Assembly (NCBI GenBank): GCA_029006155.1
Contig: JAQXGF010000025.1
Coordinates: 1-64,000, forward strand
Direction: 5' to 3'
DNA: 64,000 nucleotides
Source of the DNA: Lachnospiraceae bacterium
Lineage (GTDB): Bacteria; Bacillota; Clostridia; Lachnospirales; Lachnospiraceae
Part shown: piece after piece, positions 8,578 to 17,413 of the stretch
Layout: each line of letters starts with the position of its first letter
Numbering within the stretch: the first letter of the stretch is position 1
Made by a program: the position numbers and the translations under genes
The notes under the pieces: generated by a model
What the model saw: the letters and a program-made list of their open reading frames with translations, nothing else
What the model was told of the DNA's origin: nothing
The model's database searches: none

Positions 8578-9402
8578 ATGAAGAGAATTTCGGTTTTGCC
8601 ATTTTGCTTTTTTATAATGCTTCCAATCCTGTGTGGAAAGCTGAAGGACACACTGGTTGCACAGGTACTTGCACAGTCACTGTCGGAAGCGTTTCCGGAA
8701 CAGACGGGGTTCCGCCAGATGCGTCTGGATGTGCAGGCATTGGCTGTTTTGGAGAAACTGACAGAAGAGGGCGAGCTGACGAGAGGGGATCTGCTCGCAG
8801 CGGCCTATCCGTTTGACGGATATTCGTTTCGGAACCGGAAACAGCTCTCGGCAGAAGCATACCGGACGTGGAAGGAGTATCTGCTTGGCGAAAACCGCTC
8901 TGGCTACGAGGCATTGCAGGGAGCCTATGCGGCGGTATGGGATGATCTGCGCTGCATGCCGGTATCAGAGGCCGGAGTGCAGTATGAAAACTCATGGATG
9001 TTTGAGCGCACGTATGGGGGAAAACGCGGCCATGAAGGCTGTGACCTGATTCCACCGGCAGATATTTCCGATTATTATGAGGTCGTGAGCATGACGGACG
9101 GAGTCGTAGAGCAGGTGGGCTGGCTTCCGCTCGGCGGCTGGCGCATCGGAATCCGCAGTCCGTCCGGCGGCTATTTTTATTATGCACATCTGTCCTCATA
9201 CAGCCGTGCTTTTTCGGCAGGCGAGCGCGTTACCGCCGGGGAGGTGCTCGGGATGATGGGCGATACCGGATACGGCGAGGAAGGCACAAGCGGGAAATTT
9301 GCGGTGCATCTGCACCTTGGCATTTATATCCGGACGGAGCGTACGGAAGAACTCTCGGTCAATCCGTACTGGGTACTTCGGTTTCTGGAATGGCCAGAAT
9401 AG
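8578..9402 (+). CDS. M23 (LytM-type) family metallopeptidase
   Basis: Probable zinc-dependent peptidoglycan endopeptidase of 274 residues. An N-terminal hydrophobic segment (about residues 4-20) should export or anchor it. The C-terminal LytM domain (about 140-270) has the ligands His152 and Asp156 (GHEGCD) and the HLHLG motif (His244, His246), with YAHL at 202-205. The start context is poor (no strong Shine-Dalgarno before ATG 8578), which suggests translational coupling to the serine hydrolase 25 bases upstream. Together the two genes look like a small envelope-acting pair. Confidence 0.87.
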   Translation: MKRISVLPFCFFIMLPILCGKLKDTLVAQVLAQSLSEAFPEQTGFRQMRLDVQALAVLEKLTEEGELTRGDLLAAAYPFDGYSFRNRKQLSAEAYRTWKEYLLGENRSGYEALQGAYAAVWDDLRCMPVSEAGVQYENSWMFERTYGGKRGHEGCDLIPPADISDYYEVVSMTDGVVEQVGWLPLGGWRIGIRSPSGGYFYYAHLSSYSRAFSAGERVTAGEVLGMMGDTGYGEEGTSGKFAVHLHLGIYIRTERTEELSVNPYWVLRFLEWPE

Positions 9403-9410
9403 ATCAAAGT

Positions 9411-9453
9411 GGATATTCCACGCAATTAAAGCAGGGGTCTTGCTTGACTCGGT
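9411..9453 (-). repeat. Internally deleted copy of structured repeat family 1 (reversed)
   Basis: Read on the minus strand it starts ACCGAGTCAAGCAAG and continues with CCCTGCTTTAATTGCG, matching the 5' arm of the full copy at 48889. It then jumps to GGAATATCC, which matches the family's 3' end. The middle (two hairpins and part of the tail) is missing. Confidence 0.6.
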
Positions 9454-9464
9454 AAAATGCTCAA

Positions 9465-9493
9465 TTGCATCTTGTGCGCAGGTATGTTAGAAT
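9465..9493 (+). promoter_or_regulatory. Promoter of the RNA-modification operon
   Basis: TTGCAT (9465-9470), a 17-bp spacer and TAGAAT (9488-9493), 57 bases before the first gene of the run ending with recU. Confidence 0.6.
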
Positions 9494-9549
9494 GAAATGA
9501 TTCGACGGGAGACGAAAAGAAAAGGAATAAATACAGGGAGGCCAAGGAG

Positions 9550-10908
9550 ATGGCAGAATTACCGGAACAGTTTCTGGATCGGATGAAAGAGCAGCTGGGC
9601 GAAGAATATGAGGCATTTCTGGCAAGCTATGAACAGGAGAGCTATGCCGGGCTGCGGGTGAATACCGGAAAATGCACCGTGGAGGAGTTTCAAAAGCTGG
9701 TGCCATTTGCCCTTCATCCGATTCCGTGGACGGAAAAAGGATTTTATATCGAAAAGACAGAACAAGCCACGAAGCATCCCTGCTATTACGCAGGTCTGTA
9801 TTATATACAGGAACCTAGCGCGATGCTTCCGGCGTCCCGCCTTCCAGTAGAGCCGGGTGAGCGAGTGCTGGATCTGTGTGCGGCTCCGGGCGGAAAGGCG
9901 ACGGAGCTTGCTTCGCGTCTGGAGGGACAGGGGCTTCTGGTGGCAAATGATGTGAGTGCGAGCCGTGCAAAGGCACTTTTGAAAAATCTGACGATGTGGG
10001 GCTGTACGAATTTTTGTGTGACCGCAGAGACTCCGGAGAAGCTGCTGGCGCGGTTCGGCTGTTTTTTTGATAAAATTCTAGTCGATGCGCCGTGCTCCGG
10101 AGAGGGCATGTTCCGGAAAGACCGTGGGCTGATCGCCAGCTGGATGGAGCGTGGTCCGAAAGAATATGCGGTGATACAGAAGCAGATTCTTGATTGTGCG
10201 TTGGCGATGCTTCGGCCGGGTGGGATGTTGCTGTACTCGACCTGTACCTTTGCGAAGGAGGAGGATGAGGATGTCATAGCAGACGCGCTGGCGCGCCATC
10301 CGGAGCTGGAACTTGTGCAGGCGAAGGGAGCAGAAGGGCTTTCTTCCGGCTATCCGCCATGTGAAAAAGCATTGCGGGTGTGGCCGCATCGTGCAAAAGG
10401 CGAGGGGCATTTCCTCGCGCTGTTACATAAAAAAGGCGAACGGCCTGTAAAACGGGCGGAAAAGGTACGGAAAAGTGTAAACGGGAAAGTGCCAAAAGCA
10501 GTGGAGGAGTTTCTTCCGATGTTGCCGGAGCGGCTCTGGAAAGGTCGCACGCTCCGGCAGATCGATGAGCAGTGCCTGCTGCTTCCGGCAGGCGTGGACT
10601 TGCCGGATGGCCTGCGCTATCTGCGCACGGGACTGCTGCTTGGTACCTGCAAAAAGGAACGGTTCGAGCCGTCGCAGGCGCTCGCGATGGCACTGGCGGC
10701 GGATCAGTACCCGAATGTGCTGGATCTTTCCACAGAGGATCCGCGCGTGCAGCGGTATCTGAAGGGGGAGACGATCGAGTATGCAGAGACGGAGCCGCTC
10801 AAAAAAGGCTGGGTGCTGGTCTGTGTAGCGCATCAGCCACTTGGCTGGGCGAAATGCGCAGGCGGAACATTGAAGAACAAATATTACCCCGGTTGGCGGA
10901 TGCAATGA
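9550..10908 (+). CDS. RsmF/RsmB-type rRNA (cytosine-C5)-methyltransferase
   Basis: NOL1/NOP2/Sun-family SAM-dependent m5C methyltransferase of 452 residues. Motif I is DLCAAPGGKAT (108-118). The two motif cysteines are Cys182 (PCSGEG, 181-186) and Cys232 (TCTF, 231-234). The remaining 200 residues, with an IDEQCLLLPAG segment and a C-terminal LGWAKCAGGTLKN, match the extra RNA-binding region of RsmF (YebU) rather than the shorter RsmB. The likely target is a cytosine in 16S rRNA. The start has GGGAGGCCAAGGAG upstream. It opens an eight-gene co-directional cluster in which genes are separated by only a few bases. Confidence 0.88.
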   Translation: MAELPEQFLDRMKEQLGEEYEAFLASYEQESYAGLRVNTGKCTVEEFQKLVPFALHPIPWTEKGFYIEKTEQATKHPCYYAGLYYIQEPSAMLPASRLPVEPGERVLDLCAAPGGKATELASRLEGQGLLVANDVSASRAKALLKNLTMWGCTNFCVTAETPEKLLARFGCFFDKILVDAPCSGEGMFRKDRGLIASWMERGPKEYAVIQKQILDCALAMLRPGGMLLYSTCTFAKEEDEDVIADALARHPELELVQAKGAEGLSSGYPPCEKALRVWPHRAKGEGHFLALLHKKGERPVKRAEKVRKSVNGKVPKAVEEFLPMLPERLWKGRTLRQIDEQCLLLPAGVDLPDGLRYLRTGLLLGTCKKERFEPSQALAMALAADQYPNVLDLSTEDPRVQRYLKGETIEYAETEPLKKGWVLVCVAHQPLGWAKCAGGTLKNKYYPGWRMQ

Positions 10909-10912
10909 GAGG

Positions 10913-11692
10913 ATGACAGACATGCGGCTGGACAAATTTCTGGCAGGCTGTGCGGGCAGTACGCGCAGCGAAGTAAAAAAACAGTTAAAAAAAGGAATGG
11001 TACTGGTCAATCATGTGGTCGAGAAACATCCGGAACGACAGATCGATCCGGAACAGGACTGCATTGAACTGGCCGGAAAGACCGTTCACTGGCAGCCGTT
11101 CATCGCGCTGATGCTGAACAAGCCGGCGGGGGTCGTCACCGCGACCGAAGATAAGCGGCAGAAGACGGTGATGGATGGGATTGACCATCCGAGGAAGAAG
11201 GAGCTCTTTCCGGTCGGCAGGCTGGACATCGATACCGAGGGATTGCTGCTTTTGCTAAATGACGGTGCGCTGGCACATCGGATGCTCTCGCCACGGCATC
11301 ACGTGGACAAGACCTATTACGCAAAGGTGCTTGGATACGTCGATGAGCAGGACGTAGAAGCATTTGCCAGAGGCGTTGACATCGGAGAAAAGGCGCCAAC
11401 GCTTCCGGCGAAGCTGGAAATCCAAAGCGTGAAGGAAGTGGAGCAGCCACTTTGGGAGACGGATTCGGATCTGGAGACGCCGACGGAGCCTGCGACGATC
11501 TCGGAAATTTACCTCACGATCTGTGAAGGAAAATTTCATCAGGTAAAGCGGATGTTTGAGGCACGTGGCAAGAAGGTCATCTACCTCAAACGGGTAAAGA
11601 TGGCAGGAATTGCACTGGATGACACACTTGCGCCGGGAGAATGGCGTGAGCTGACAAACGAAGAAATGGAGAGACTGCAAAGATTATGTTAG
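10913..11692 (+). CDS. RsuA/RluF-family 16S/23S rRNA pseudouridine synthase
   Basis: Converts uridine to pseudouridine in rRNA. It has an N-terminal S4 RNA-binding domain (MRLDKFLAGCAGSTRSEVKK onward) and the catalytic motif GRLDIDTEGLLLLL with Asp105; LNKPAGVVTA (69-78) is the family's preceding motif. The 259 residues fit RsuA-like enzymes, most often assigned to 16S U516, though RluB/E/F specificity cannot be excluded. It starts 4 bases after the methyltransferase stop, with GAGG as ribosome binding site, and overlaps the next gene by 7 bases, so translation is probably coupled. Confidence 0.9.
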   Translation: MTDMRLDKFLAGCAGSTRSEVKKQLKKGMVLVNHVVEKHPERQIDPEQDCIELAGKTVHWQPFIALMLNKPAGVVTATEDKRQKTVMDGIDHPRKKELFPVGRLDIDTEGLLLLLNDGALAHRMLSPRHHVDKTYYAKVLGYVDEQDVEAFARGVDIGEKAPTLPAKLEIQSVKEVEQPLWETDSDLETPTEPATISEIYLTICEGKFHQVKRMFEARGKKVIYLKRVKMAGIALDDTLAPGEWRELTNEEMERLQRLC

Positions 11693-12372
11693 AAGGAATG
11701 CATGCGGTGATTTTTGATCTGGATGGGACCCTGATGGATTCCATGTGGATGTGGAAAGACATTGATATAGAGTATCTGGGACGTTATGGTCTGTGTCCGC
11801 CGGAAGGACTGGATGTCATCATTGAAGGAATGGGATTTACGGAGACGGCGGAATATTTTAAGAAACGATTTGATTTGCCGGATTCGATCGAAAAGATCAA
11901 GGAGGACTGGCTTATCATGGCCGGGGAGAAGTATGCACATGAGGTCCGGCTGAAGAGCGGCGCGGCTGCGTTTCTTCGGATGCTGCGCGCACAGGGACGC
12001 AAGGTCGGCATCGCGAGCAGCAACAGCCGGGAGCTGATCCGGGCGTGCCTCGCCTCCAATGGTGTGGAGGACTGCTTTGACTGTATCGTGACGGCGTGTG
12101 ATGTCGCAAAGGGGAAGCCGGCGCCGGATGTGTATCTGGAAGTTGCCAGACAACTGGGCGTAAAGCCGGAGGACTGTCTCGTGTTTGAGGATGTCCCGAT
12201 GGGAATTCTGTCCGGGAAAAATGCAGGGATGCAGGTGTGTGCAGTACGTGATGAGTATTGCCTCGATCAGACGGAAAAGATCCGTGCACTTGCGGATTAT
12301 TATATCCAGTCTTACGATGAGATTCCGGAGCACCGGTATGAGGAGCTGAAGCATCATGGCGAACGTAGTTGA
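11686..12372 (+). CDS. HAD superfamily hydrolase (subfamily IA)
   Basis: Phosphatase or phosphomutase of the beta-phosphoglucomutase-like branch, 228 residues. The nucleophile motif is DLDGTL (Asp11, Asp13), motif II is in IASSNSREL, and the acidic motif is FEDVPMGILSGKNAG near residue 170. The alpha-helical cap between residues 16 and 85 is the usual size. The substrate is unknown. It overlaps the upstream pseudouridine synthase by 7 bases and the downstream SpoU gene by 17, so it is embedded in the RNA-modification operon. Confidence 0.9.
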   Translation: MLEGMHAVIFDLDGTLMDSMWMWKDIDIEYLGRYGLCPPEGLDVIIEGMGFTETAEYFKKRFDLPDSIEKIKEDWLIMAGEKYAHEVRLKSGAAAFLRMLRAQGRKVGIASSNSRELIRACLASNGVEDCFDCIVTACDVAKGKPAPDVYLEVARQLGVKPEDCLVFEDVPMGILSGKNAGMQVCAVRDEYCLDQTEKIRALADYYIQSYDEIPEHRYEELKHHGERS

Positions 12373-13189
12373 GATTACGGATTTTTCAGCGAAGGAGCTG
12401 GATATCTATGCGCGCTGCACGGAAGTGCAGCTTTTAAACCGTGAGGATCCATCGAAGGGGATCTTTATTGCGGAGAGCCCGAAGGTGATTGAGCGGGCAT
12501 TGGATGCAGGCTGTGAGCCAGTCTCCATTCTGGCGGAGACGGGGCAGCTTCAGGGAGAGGGCGCGGGTATTTTGCAGCGTTGTGCAGATACACCCGTGTA
12601 TGTCGCTGAGCATACAGTGATCTCACAGCTGACCGGATTTCCGATGACGCGTGGGATGCTCTGTGCAATGCGGCGTCCTGCACCGAAACGTCCGGAGGAG
12701 ATCTGCCAGGGTGCACGCCGGATCGCTGTGCTCGAAAATATTGTAAATCCGACGAATGTAGGCGCGATCTTCCGTTCGGCAGCAGCGCTCTCTATGGATG
12801 CCGTGCTCCTGAGCACGGGCTGCAGCAATCCGCTCTACCGCCGTGCGATCCGTGTGAGCATGGGAACGGTTTTCCAGATCCCGTGGACCTTTTTTGAGCA
12901 CGGGGCATGGCCTGAGCACGGGATGCAGATGCTGCATGAGCACGGATTTCGGACGGCAGCGATGGCATTGCGGGACGATTCGGTGGGAATTGACGACCCG
13001 CGTCTTGCATCCGAGGAGAAGCTTGCGATCGTGCTCGGAACCGAAGGAGACGGACTGGCGGACGGGACGATTGCAGACTGTGATTATACCGTGCGGATTC
13101 CGATGTCACATGGCGTTGATTCTCTGAATGTGGCGGCGGCCAGTGCGGTGGCATTTTGGGAACTGGGACGCAGCAGAGGTGACAGATGA
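12356..13189 (+). CDS. TrmH/SpoU-family RNA 2'-O-methyltransferase
   Basis: SPOUT-class methyltransferase of 277 residues. An N-terminal L30e-like substrate-binding region is followed by the three family motifs: NIVNPTNVGAIFRSA (Asn131 region), IVLGTEGDGL, and RIPMSHGVDSLNVAAASAVA with the knot-forming C-terminus. It methylates a ribose in tRNA or 23S rRNA; the position cannot be told from the sequence. ATG 12356 lies inside the end of the HAD gene, and the stop overlaps the following ATG as ATGA. Confidence 0.9.
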   Translation: MANVVEITDFSAKELDIYARCTEVQLLNREDPSKGIFIAESPKVIERALDAGCEPVSILAETGQLQGEGAGILQRCADTPVYVAEHTVISQLTGFPMTRGMLCAMRRPAPKRPEEICQGARRIAVLENIVNPTNVGAIFRSAAALSMDAVLLSTGCSNPLYRRAIRVSMGTVFQIPWTFFEHGAWPEHGMQMLHEHGFRTAAMALRDDSVGIDDPRLASEEKLAIVLGTEGDGLADGTIADCDYTVRIPMSHGVDSLNVAAASAVAFWELGRSRGDR

Positions 13190-15201
13190 GGAGAGATGAG
13201 ATGAAGAACCGTTTTCTTCCGGTATCAAAAGAGGATATGAAAGAACGGCACATAGAACAGCTGGATTTTGTGTATGTGACCGGGGATGCCTATGTGGATC
13301 ACCCGTCATTTGGACACGCGATTATCGGCCGCCTGCTGGAGTCACGTGGCTACACGGTCGGTATTATACCGCAGCCGGACTGGAAGACAAAGGAGAGCGT
13401 GATGGCACTTGGCCGTCCGAGACTCGGGTTTCTTGTCAGCGGTGGCAATATGGATTCGATGGTAAATCACTATTCTGTATCCAAAAAGCACCGACAGAAA
13501 GATTCTTACACGCCGGGAGGAGAGATGGGACATCGCCCGGATTATGCAGTCGTCGTCTACTGCAATCTGATCCGACAGGCGTACAAGGATGTGCCGATTA
13601 TCGCCGGAGGCATTGAGGCGAGCCTGCGCAGACTGTCACACTATGATTACTGGTCGGATTCGGTCAAGCGCTCCGTGCTCATGGACTGCGGGGCAGACCT
13701 GATTTCCTACGGTATGGGGGAGCATTCGATCGTCGAGATCGCAGATGCATTGCAGGCCGGAATCGCGGTGAAGGACATTACCTTTGTCGACGGGACGTGC
13801 TATAAGACGAAGCATCCAGAGGAGATTTACGATGCAATCTTTCTTCCGGATTATGAAAAGGTGCGGAAGGAAAAGCAGACCTACGCGGAGAGCTTTGCGG
13901 TGCAGTACCGCAATACCGATCCATTTTCCGGAAAACGGCTGGCAGAGCCATATGGTACCGTATATGTCGTGCAGAATCCGCCGGCGAAGCCGCTGACACA
14001 GCAGGAGATGGATGACATCTATGCGCTGCCCTATTGTCGGACGTGGCATCCGATGTACGATGCAGCAGGAGGTATCCCGGCGATCGCCGAGGTAAAGTTC
14101 AGTCTTGTGAGCAACCGGGGCTGCTTTGGCGGCTGCAATTTCTGTGCGCTGACCATGCATCAGGGCCGGATCGTCCAGACGAGAAGCCATGCGTCGATTC
14201 TGGCGGAGGCGAAACAGATGACGGAGGACCCGGAGTTCAAGGGCTATATTCATGATGTCGGTGGTCCGACCGCGAATTTTCGCCATCCATCCTGTGAGAA
14301 ACAGCTGACAAAGGGTGTCTGCCAGAACCGGCAGTGCCTCTTCCCGAAGCCGTGTCCGAATCTGAACGCAGATCACCGGGACTACGTGGAGCTGCTGCGC
14401 AGTCTGCGAAAGCTGCCGAAGGTGAAGAAAGTATTCATCCGTTCCGGCATCCGGTTTGACTATCTGCTGGCGGATTCGTCGGATACCTTTTTCCGGGAAC
14501 TGGTAAAGTACCATGTGAGTGGACAGCTGAAGGTCGCGCCGGAGCATGTCTCGAACCGGGTGCTTGCGATGATGGGCAAGCCGGAGCATGCCGTGTACAT
14601 GAAATTCTCGGAGCGTTACAAAAAGATGAACGAGTCCTGTGGACAGAACCAGTTTCTGGTGCCATATCTTATGTCCTCTCATCCTGGCTGTACGATGGAA
14701 GATGCAGTCGAGCTGGCCTGCTTTTTGCGGGATCTTGGCTATATGCCGGAGCAGGTGCAGGACTTTTATCCGACCCCGGCGACCGTTTCGACCTGTATGT
14801 ACTATACCGGACTCGACCCGCGGACGATGCAGCCGGTCTATGTGGAGAAAAATCCGCACCGCAAGGCACTTCAGCGGGCGCTGATTCAGTATCGGCGGCC
14901 GGAAAATTACGAGCTGGTGCAGGAGGCACTCCGCATTGCGGGCCGCACCGACCTGATCGGATTCGGGCCGGAATGCCTGATCCGGCCACGGCAGTTCGCT
15001 GGGAAGGGAAACTGGCAGTCCGCCCGTGGGCAGGAAGGCGGCCAGAAATCTTCCGGTGGCTATAAAAAAACCGGAAACGAGAGAGGCAGTCACAACAGAG
15101 GAGCGGATAACCGCCGGGGCGATGCTCATTCCGGGCGAGGCGATGCACGTCCGACTTCCGGAAAGAAAAAGACGATCCGAAACGTACATAAGAAAAAATA
15201 G
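13186..15201 (+). CDS. YgiQ family radical SAM protein
   Basis: Large radical-SAM protein (671 residues) of the YgiQ family (UPF0313), whose reaction is unknown. The cluster motif is Cys313-x3-Cys317-x2-Cys320 (in CFGGCNFC). A conserved Cys-rich block of the NRQCLFPKPCPNL type follows, and the protein begins with the family's YVTGDAYVDHPSFG. The last 75 or so residues form a Gly/Arg/Lys/Ser-rich low-complexity tail with several GRGD/RRGD-like repeats, typical of RNA-binding disorder. The ATG at 13186 overlaps the upstream stop and has GAGGTGA before it; an in-frame ATG at 13201 with AGGAGA is equally possible. An antisense frame of 517 codons inside it is a shadow. Confidence 0.9.
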   Translation: MRRDEMKNRFLPVSKEDMKERHIEQLDFVYVTGDAYVDHPSFGHAIIGRLLESRGYTVGIIPQPDWKTKESVMALGRPRLGFLVSGGNMDSMVNHYSVSKKHRQKDSYTPGGEMGHRPDYAVVVYCNLIRQAYKDVPIIAGGIEASLRRLSHYDYWSDSVKRSVLMDCGADLISYGMGEHSIVEIADALQAGIAVKDITFVDGTCYKTKHPEEIYDAIFLPDYEKVRKEKQTYAESFAVQYRNTDPFSGKRLAEPYGTVYVVQNPPAKPLTQQEMDDIYALPYCRTWHPMYDAAGGIPAIAEVKFSLVSNRGCFGGCNFCALTMHQGRIVQTRSHASILAEAKQMTEDPEFKGYIHDVGGPTANFRHPSCEKQLTKGVCQNRQCLFPKPCPNLNADHRDYVELLRSLRKLPKVKKVFIRSGIRFDYLLADSSDTFFRELVKYHVSGQLKVAPEHVSNRVLAMMGKPEHAVYMKFSERYKKMNESCGQNQFLVPYLMSSHPGCTMEDAVELACFLRDLGYMPEQVQDFYPTPATVSTCMYYTGLDPRTMQPVYVEKNPHRKALQRALIQYRRPENYELVQEALRIAGRTDLIGFGPECLIRPRQFAGKGNWQSARGQEGGQKSSGGYKKTGNERGSHNRGADNRRGDAHSGRGDARPTSGKKKTIRNVHKKK

Positions 15202-15221
15202 GCTTTACAAAGGAGAACAGA

Positions 15222-15821
15222 ATGAAAAAGGTAAAAAAAGGCAATTACGGGTACATTCGGTATGAGCGGAAAAAGCGGCTGCTTGTGACGCTGGTGATGT
15301 TCGCCATTCCGCTGTTGATTTACGTGACCGGCTATATTCAGACGAAGACCCGCCTGAATCTGTTTACATTTGTTGCGATCCTCGGCTGTCTTCCGGCGAG
15401 CCGGTCGATGGTCGGACTGATTATGATTTTCATGCAAAAACCGGTAAAGCCGGACGTATATGAGCAGGAACAGAAGGCGGCAGGCAGTCTGCGGGCAGGC
15501 TACGAGATGATCTTTACCGCCTATGAGCACACGACACTGGTCACCGCACTGGTCGTCTGCGGCCCGCATGTCGTCTGCCATACGATGGATGAAAAGACGG
15601 ATCCGGCCAAGCTTGAGAAGCACATCTCCAGGCTGCTTGCTGCAAACGGATTTTCCGATGCACAGGTAAAAGTGCTGAAAGACGAAAAGACCTATCTGCA
15701 GCGCGCCACAGATCTGAACCGGAAGCAGGAGCAGCTGCGCGGTGATGCGATGGATCCGAACCATCCGACGCTGACGTATGAGGAAGGAATTTACCAGACA
15801 CTGCTAGCCATATGTTTATAA
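15222..15821 (+). CDS. Small membrane-anchored protein of unknown function
   Basis: I do not recognise the family. The 199-residue protein has a very basic N-terminus (MKKVKKGNYGYIRYERKKR), two hydrophobic helices (about residues 20-38 and 45-65) and a cytoplasmic-looking C-terminal domain of about 130 residues. That domain contains a beta-alpha pattern and GPHVVCHTMDEKTDPAKLEKHI. It starts 20 bases after ygiQ with AAAGGAGAA and ends 9 bases before the RluA-family gene, so it belongs to the RNA-modification operon. The context suggests a membrane-associated accessory role, but nothing in the sequence shows one. Confidence 0.72.
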   Translation: MKKVKKGNYGYIRYERKKRLLVTLVMFAIPLLIYVTGYIQTKTRLNLFTFVAILGCLPASRSMVGLIMIFMQKPVKPDVYEQEQKAAGSLRAGYEMIFTAYEHTTLVTALVVCGPHVVCHTMDEKTDPAKLEKHISRLLAANGFSDAQVKVLKDEKTYLQRATDLNRKQEQLRGDAMDPNHPTLTYEEGIYQTLLAICL

Positions 15822-15830
15822 GGAAAAACG

Positions 15831-16874
15831 ATGAAAGAACTCACCATTACCAGAAATGAGGCCGGGCAGCGCGCCGATAAGCTGCTCGCTAAATACTTAA
15901 AGGAAGCCCCGAAAAGCTTCCTTTATAAAATGATGCGGAAGAAGAACATCACCCTGAACGGGAAAAAGATGCAGGGAAATGAGCAGCTATTCGAAGGCGA
16001 TGTGCTCCGGCTGTTCCTGGCAGAAGAAACGTTACAGAAATTTCAGGGCGAGACGCAGGCTTCTGTAAAAAACCACGGCGTATCGTCCAGTCCATCAAAG
16101 AATCCGCGAAAGCAGAAGCTGGACATCATCTATGAAGATGCAGATATTTTACTGCTGAATAAGCCAGTCGGAATGCTCTCACAGAAAGCACAGCCGCAGG
16201 ATGTCTCAGCGGTGGAATATCTCATTTCCTATCTGCTTGAGAGCGGGCAGCTCACCGAGGAGGAGCTGCAGCGCTTCCATCCATCGGTCTGCAACCGGCT
16301 GGACCGGAATACGAGCGGCATACTGATCGCGGGAAAAAGTCTGCCGGGACTGCAGCAGATGAGCGAACTGCTGCGTGACCGGTCCCTGCACAAATATTAT
16401 TGCTGCATCGTCAAAGGGACGATGCAGGGTACCCGCCATCTGAAAGGCTATCTTGTGAAGGATCATGCATCGAATCGCGTGACCATTCTGGAACAGGTGC
16501 CGGAAGGGACTGCAGAATCTCGGGATGCCCTGCCGATCGAGACGGTATATCGGGCTGTGGCGAGCCGGGACGGGCAGACTTTACTGGAGGTGCTGCTCGT
16601 GACCGGGCGCAGCCACCAGATTCGTGCACACCTCGCTTCCATCGGGCATCCGATTCTCGGTGATCCGAAATACGGCTCAGCTTCTTATAATAAAACGCAG
16701 CCGGGACTGCGCGGACAGCTCTTGCATGCATGGCGGCTGGAATTTCCGGAAGGGACGGCGGCGTACAGCGGGCAGACGTTTTTTGCGCAGCCGCCAAAGC
16801 TGTTTGACCAGCTTTTCCCGCGGGTACTTGCGGCAGAACAGCAGCGGATTCTGGCAGACAGAAAGGACGGATAG
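15831..16874 (+). CDS. RluA-family pseudouridine synthase (RluC/RluD-like)
   Basis: rRNA or tRNA pseudouridine synthase of 347 residues. It has an N-terminal S4 domain (about 13-70, RADKLLAKYLKEAP) and a catalytic domain with the HPSVCNRLDRNTSG motif, where Asp158 is the catalytic residue. The GRSHQIRAHLASIGHPILGD motif lies near residue 265. A Ser/Lys-rich linker of some 25 residues separates the domains. The domain order fits RluC/RluD. Co-directional with ygiQ upstream and recU 5 bases downstream. Confidence 0.9.
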   Translation: MKELTITRNEAGQRADKLLAKYLKEAPKSFLYKMMRKKNITLNGKKMQGNEQLFEGDVLRLFLAEETLQKFQGETQASVKNHGVSSSPSKNPRKQKLDIIYEDADILLLNKPVGMLSQKAQPQDVSAVEYLISYLLESGQLTEEELQRFHPSVCNRLDRNTSGILIAGKSLPGLQQMSELLRDRSLHKYYCCIVKGTMQGTRHLKGYLVKDHASNRVTILEQVPEGTAESRDALPIETVYRAVASRDGQTLLEVLLVTGRSHQIRAHLASIGHPILGDPKYGSASYNKTQPGLRGQLLHAWRLEFPEGTAAYSGQTFFAQPPKLFDQLFPRVLAAEQQRILADRKDG

Positions 16875-16879
16875 CAGCT

Positions 16880-17413
16880 ATGGCGACTTGGAATACGCGG
16901 GGACTGCGCGGATCGACGCTGGAGGAGCTGATCAACCGCACGAATGAAGTTTATCTGGAAAAGGGGCTTGCTCTGATCCAGAAGATTCCGACGCCGATCA
17001 CCCCATTGAAGATCGACAAAGAGCACCGCCATATCACCCTGGCCTATTTTGAACAGAAAAGTACGGTCGACTATATCGGTGCCGTGCAGGGCGTGCCGGT
17101 CTGTTTCGATGCAAAGGAGTGTACTTCCGATACGTTTGCCCTGCAGAACATCCATGCGCATCAGGTGCAGTTTATGACGGATTTTGAAAAACAGGGTGGT
17201 GTCGCTTTTCTCGTACTGTTTTTCAGTATGCGCAATGAACTGTTCTATCTACCCTATCAGGATATGATGCGTTTCTGGAACCGGGCAAAGGAGGGGGGCA
17301 GGAAGAGTTTCCGCTACATGGAGCTGGATCAGAACTACTATCTGGAGCCGAAAAACGGCCTGCTCGTCCCATATCTGGACGGATTGCAACGGGATCTCTC
17401 ACTTAGGGATTGA
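16880..17413 (+). CDS. recU: Holliday junction resolvase RecU
   Basis: Structure-specific endonuclease that resolves four-way junctions with RuvAB in Firmicutes. The 177 residues carry the NTRGLRGSTLEELINRTN start, Asp64 in STVDYIG and the Asp77-x-Lys79 metal-binding motif in FDAKECTS; Bacillus RecU has Glu at the position of Asp77. It is the last gene of the RNA-modification cluster. Its TGA stop (17411-17413) lies inside the -35 hexamer of the hisZ promoter. The usual Firmicutes partner, a penicillin-binding protein gene, is not next to it. Confidence 0.92.
   Translation: MATWNTRGLRGSTLEELINRTNEVYLEKGLALIQKIPTPITPLKIDKEHRHITLAYFEQKSTVDYIGAVQGVPVCFDAKECTSDTFALQNIHAHQVQFMTDFEKQGGVAFLVLFFSMRNELFYLPYQDMMRFWNRAKEGGRKSFRYMELDQNYYLEPKNGLLVPYLDGLQRDLSLRD

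Noticed and set aside
13636-15189. 517-codon open frame on the minus strand across ygiQ
   Set aside because: It is fully antisense to a well-conserved radical-SAM gene, has no ribosome binding site, and its predicted protein is His/Arg/Leu-rich as expected from reversed GC-biased codons.
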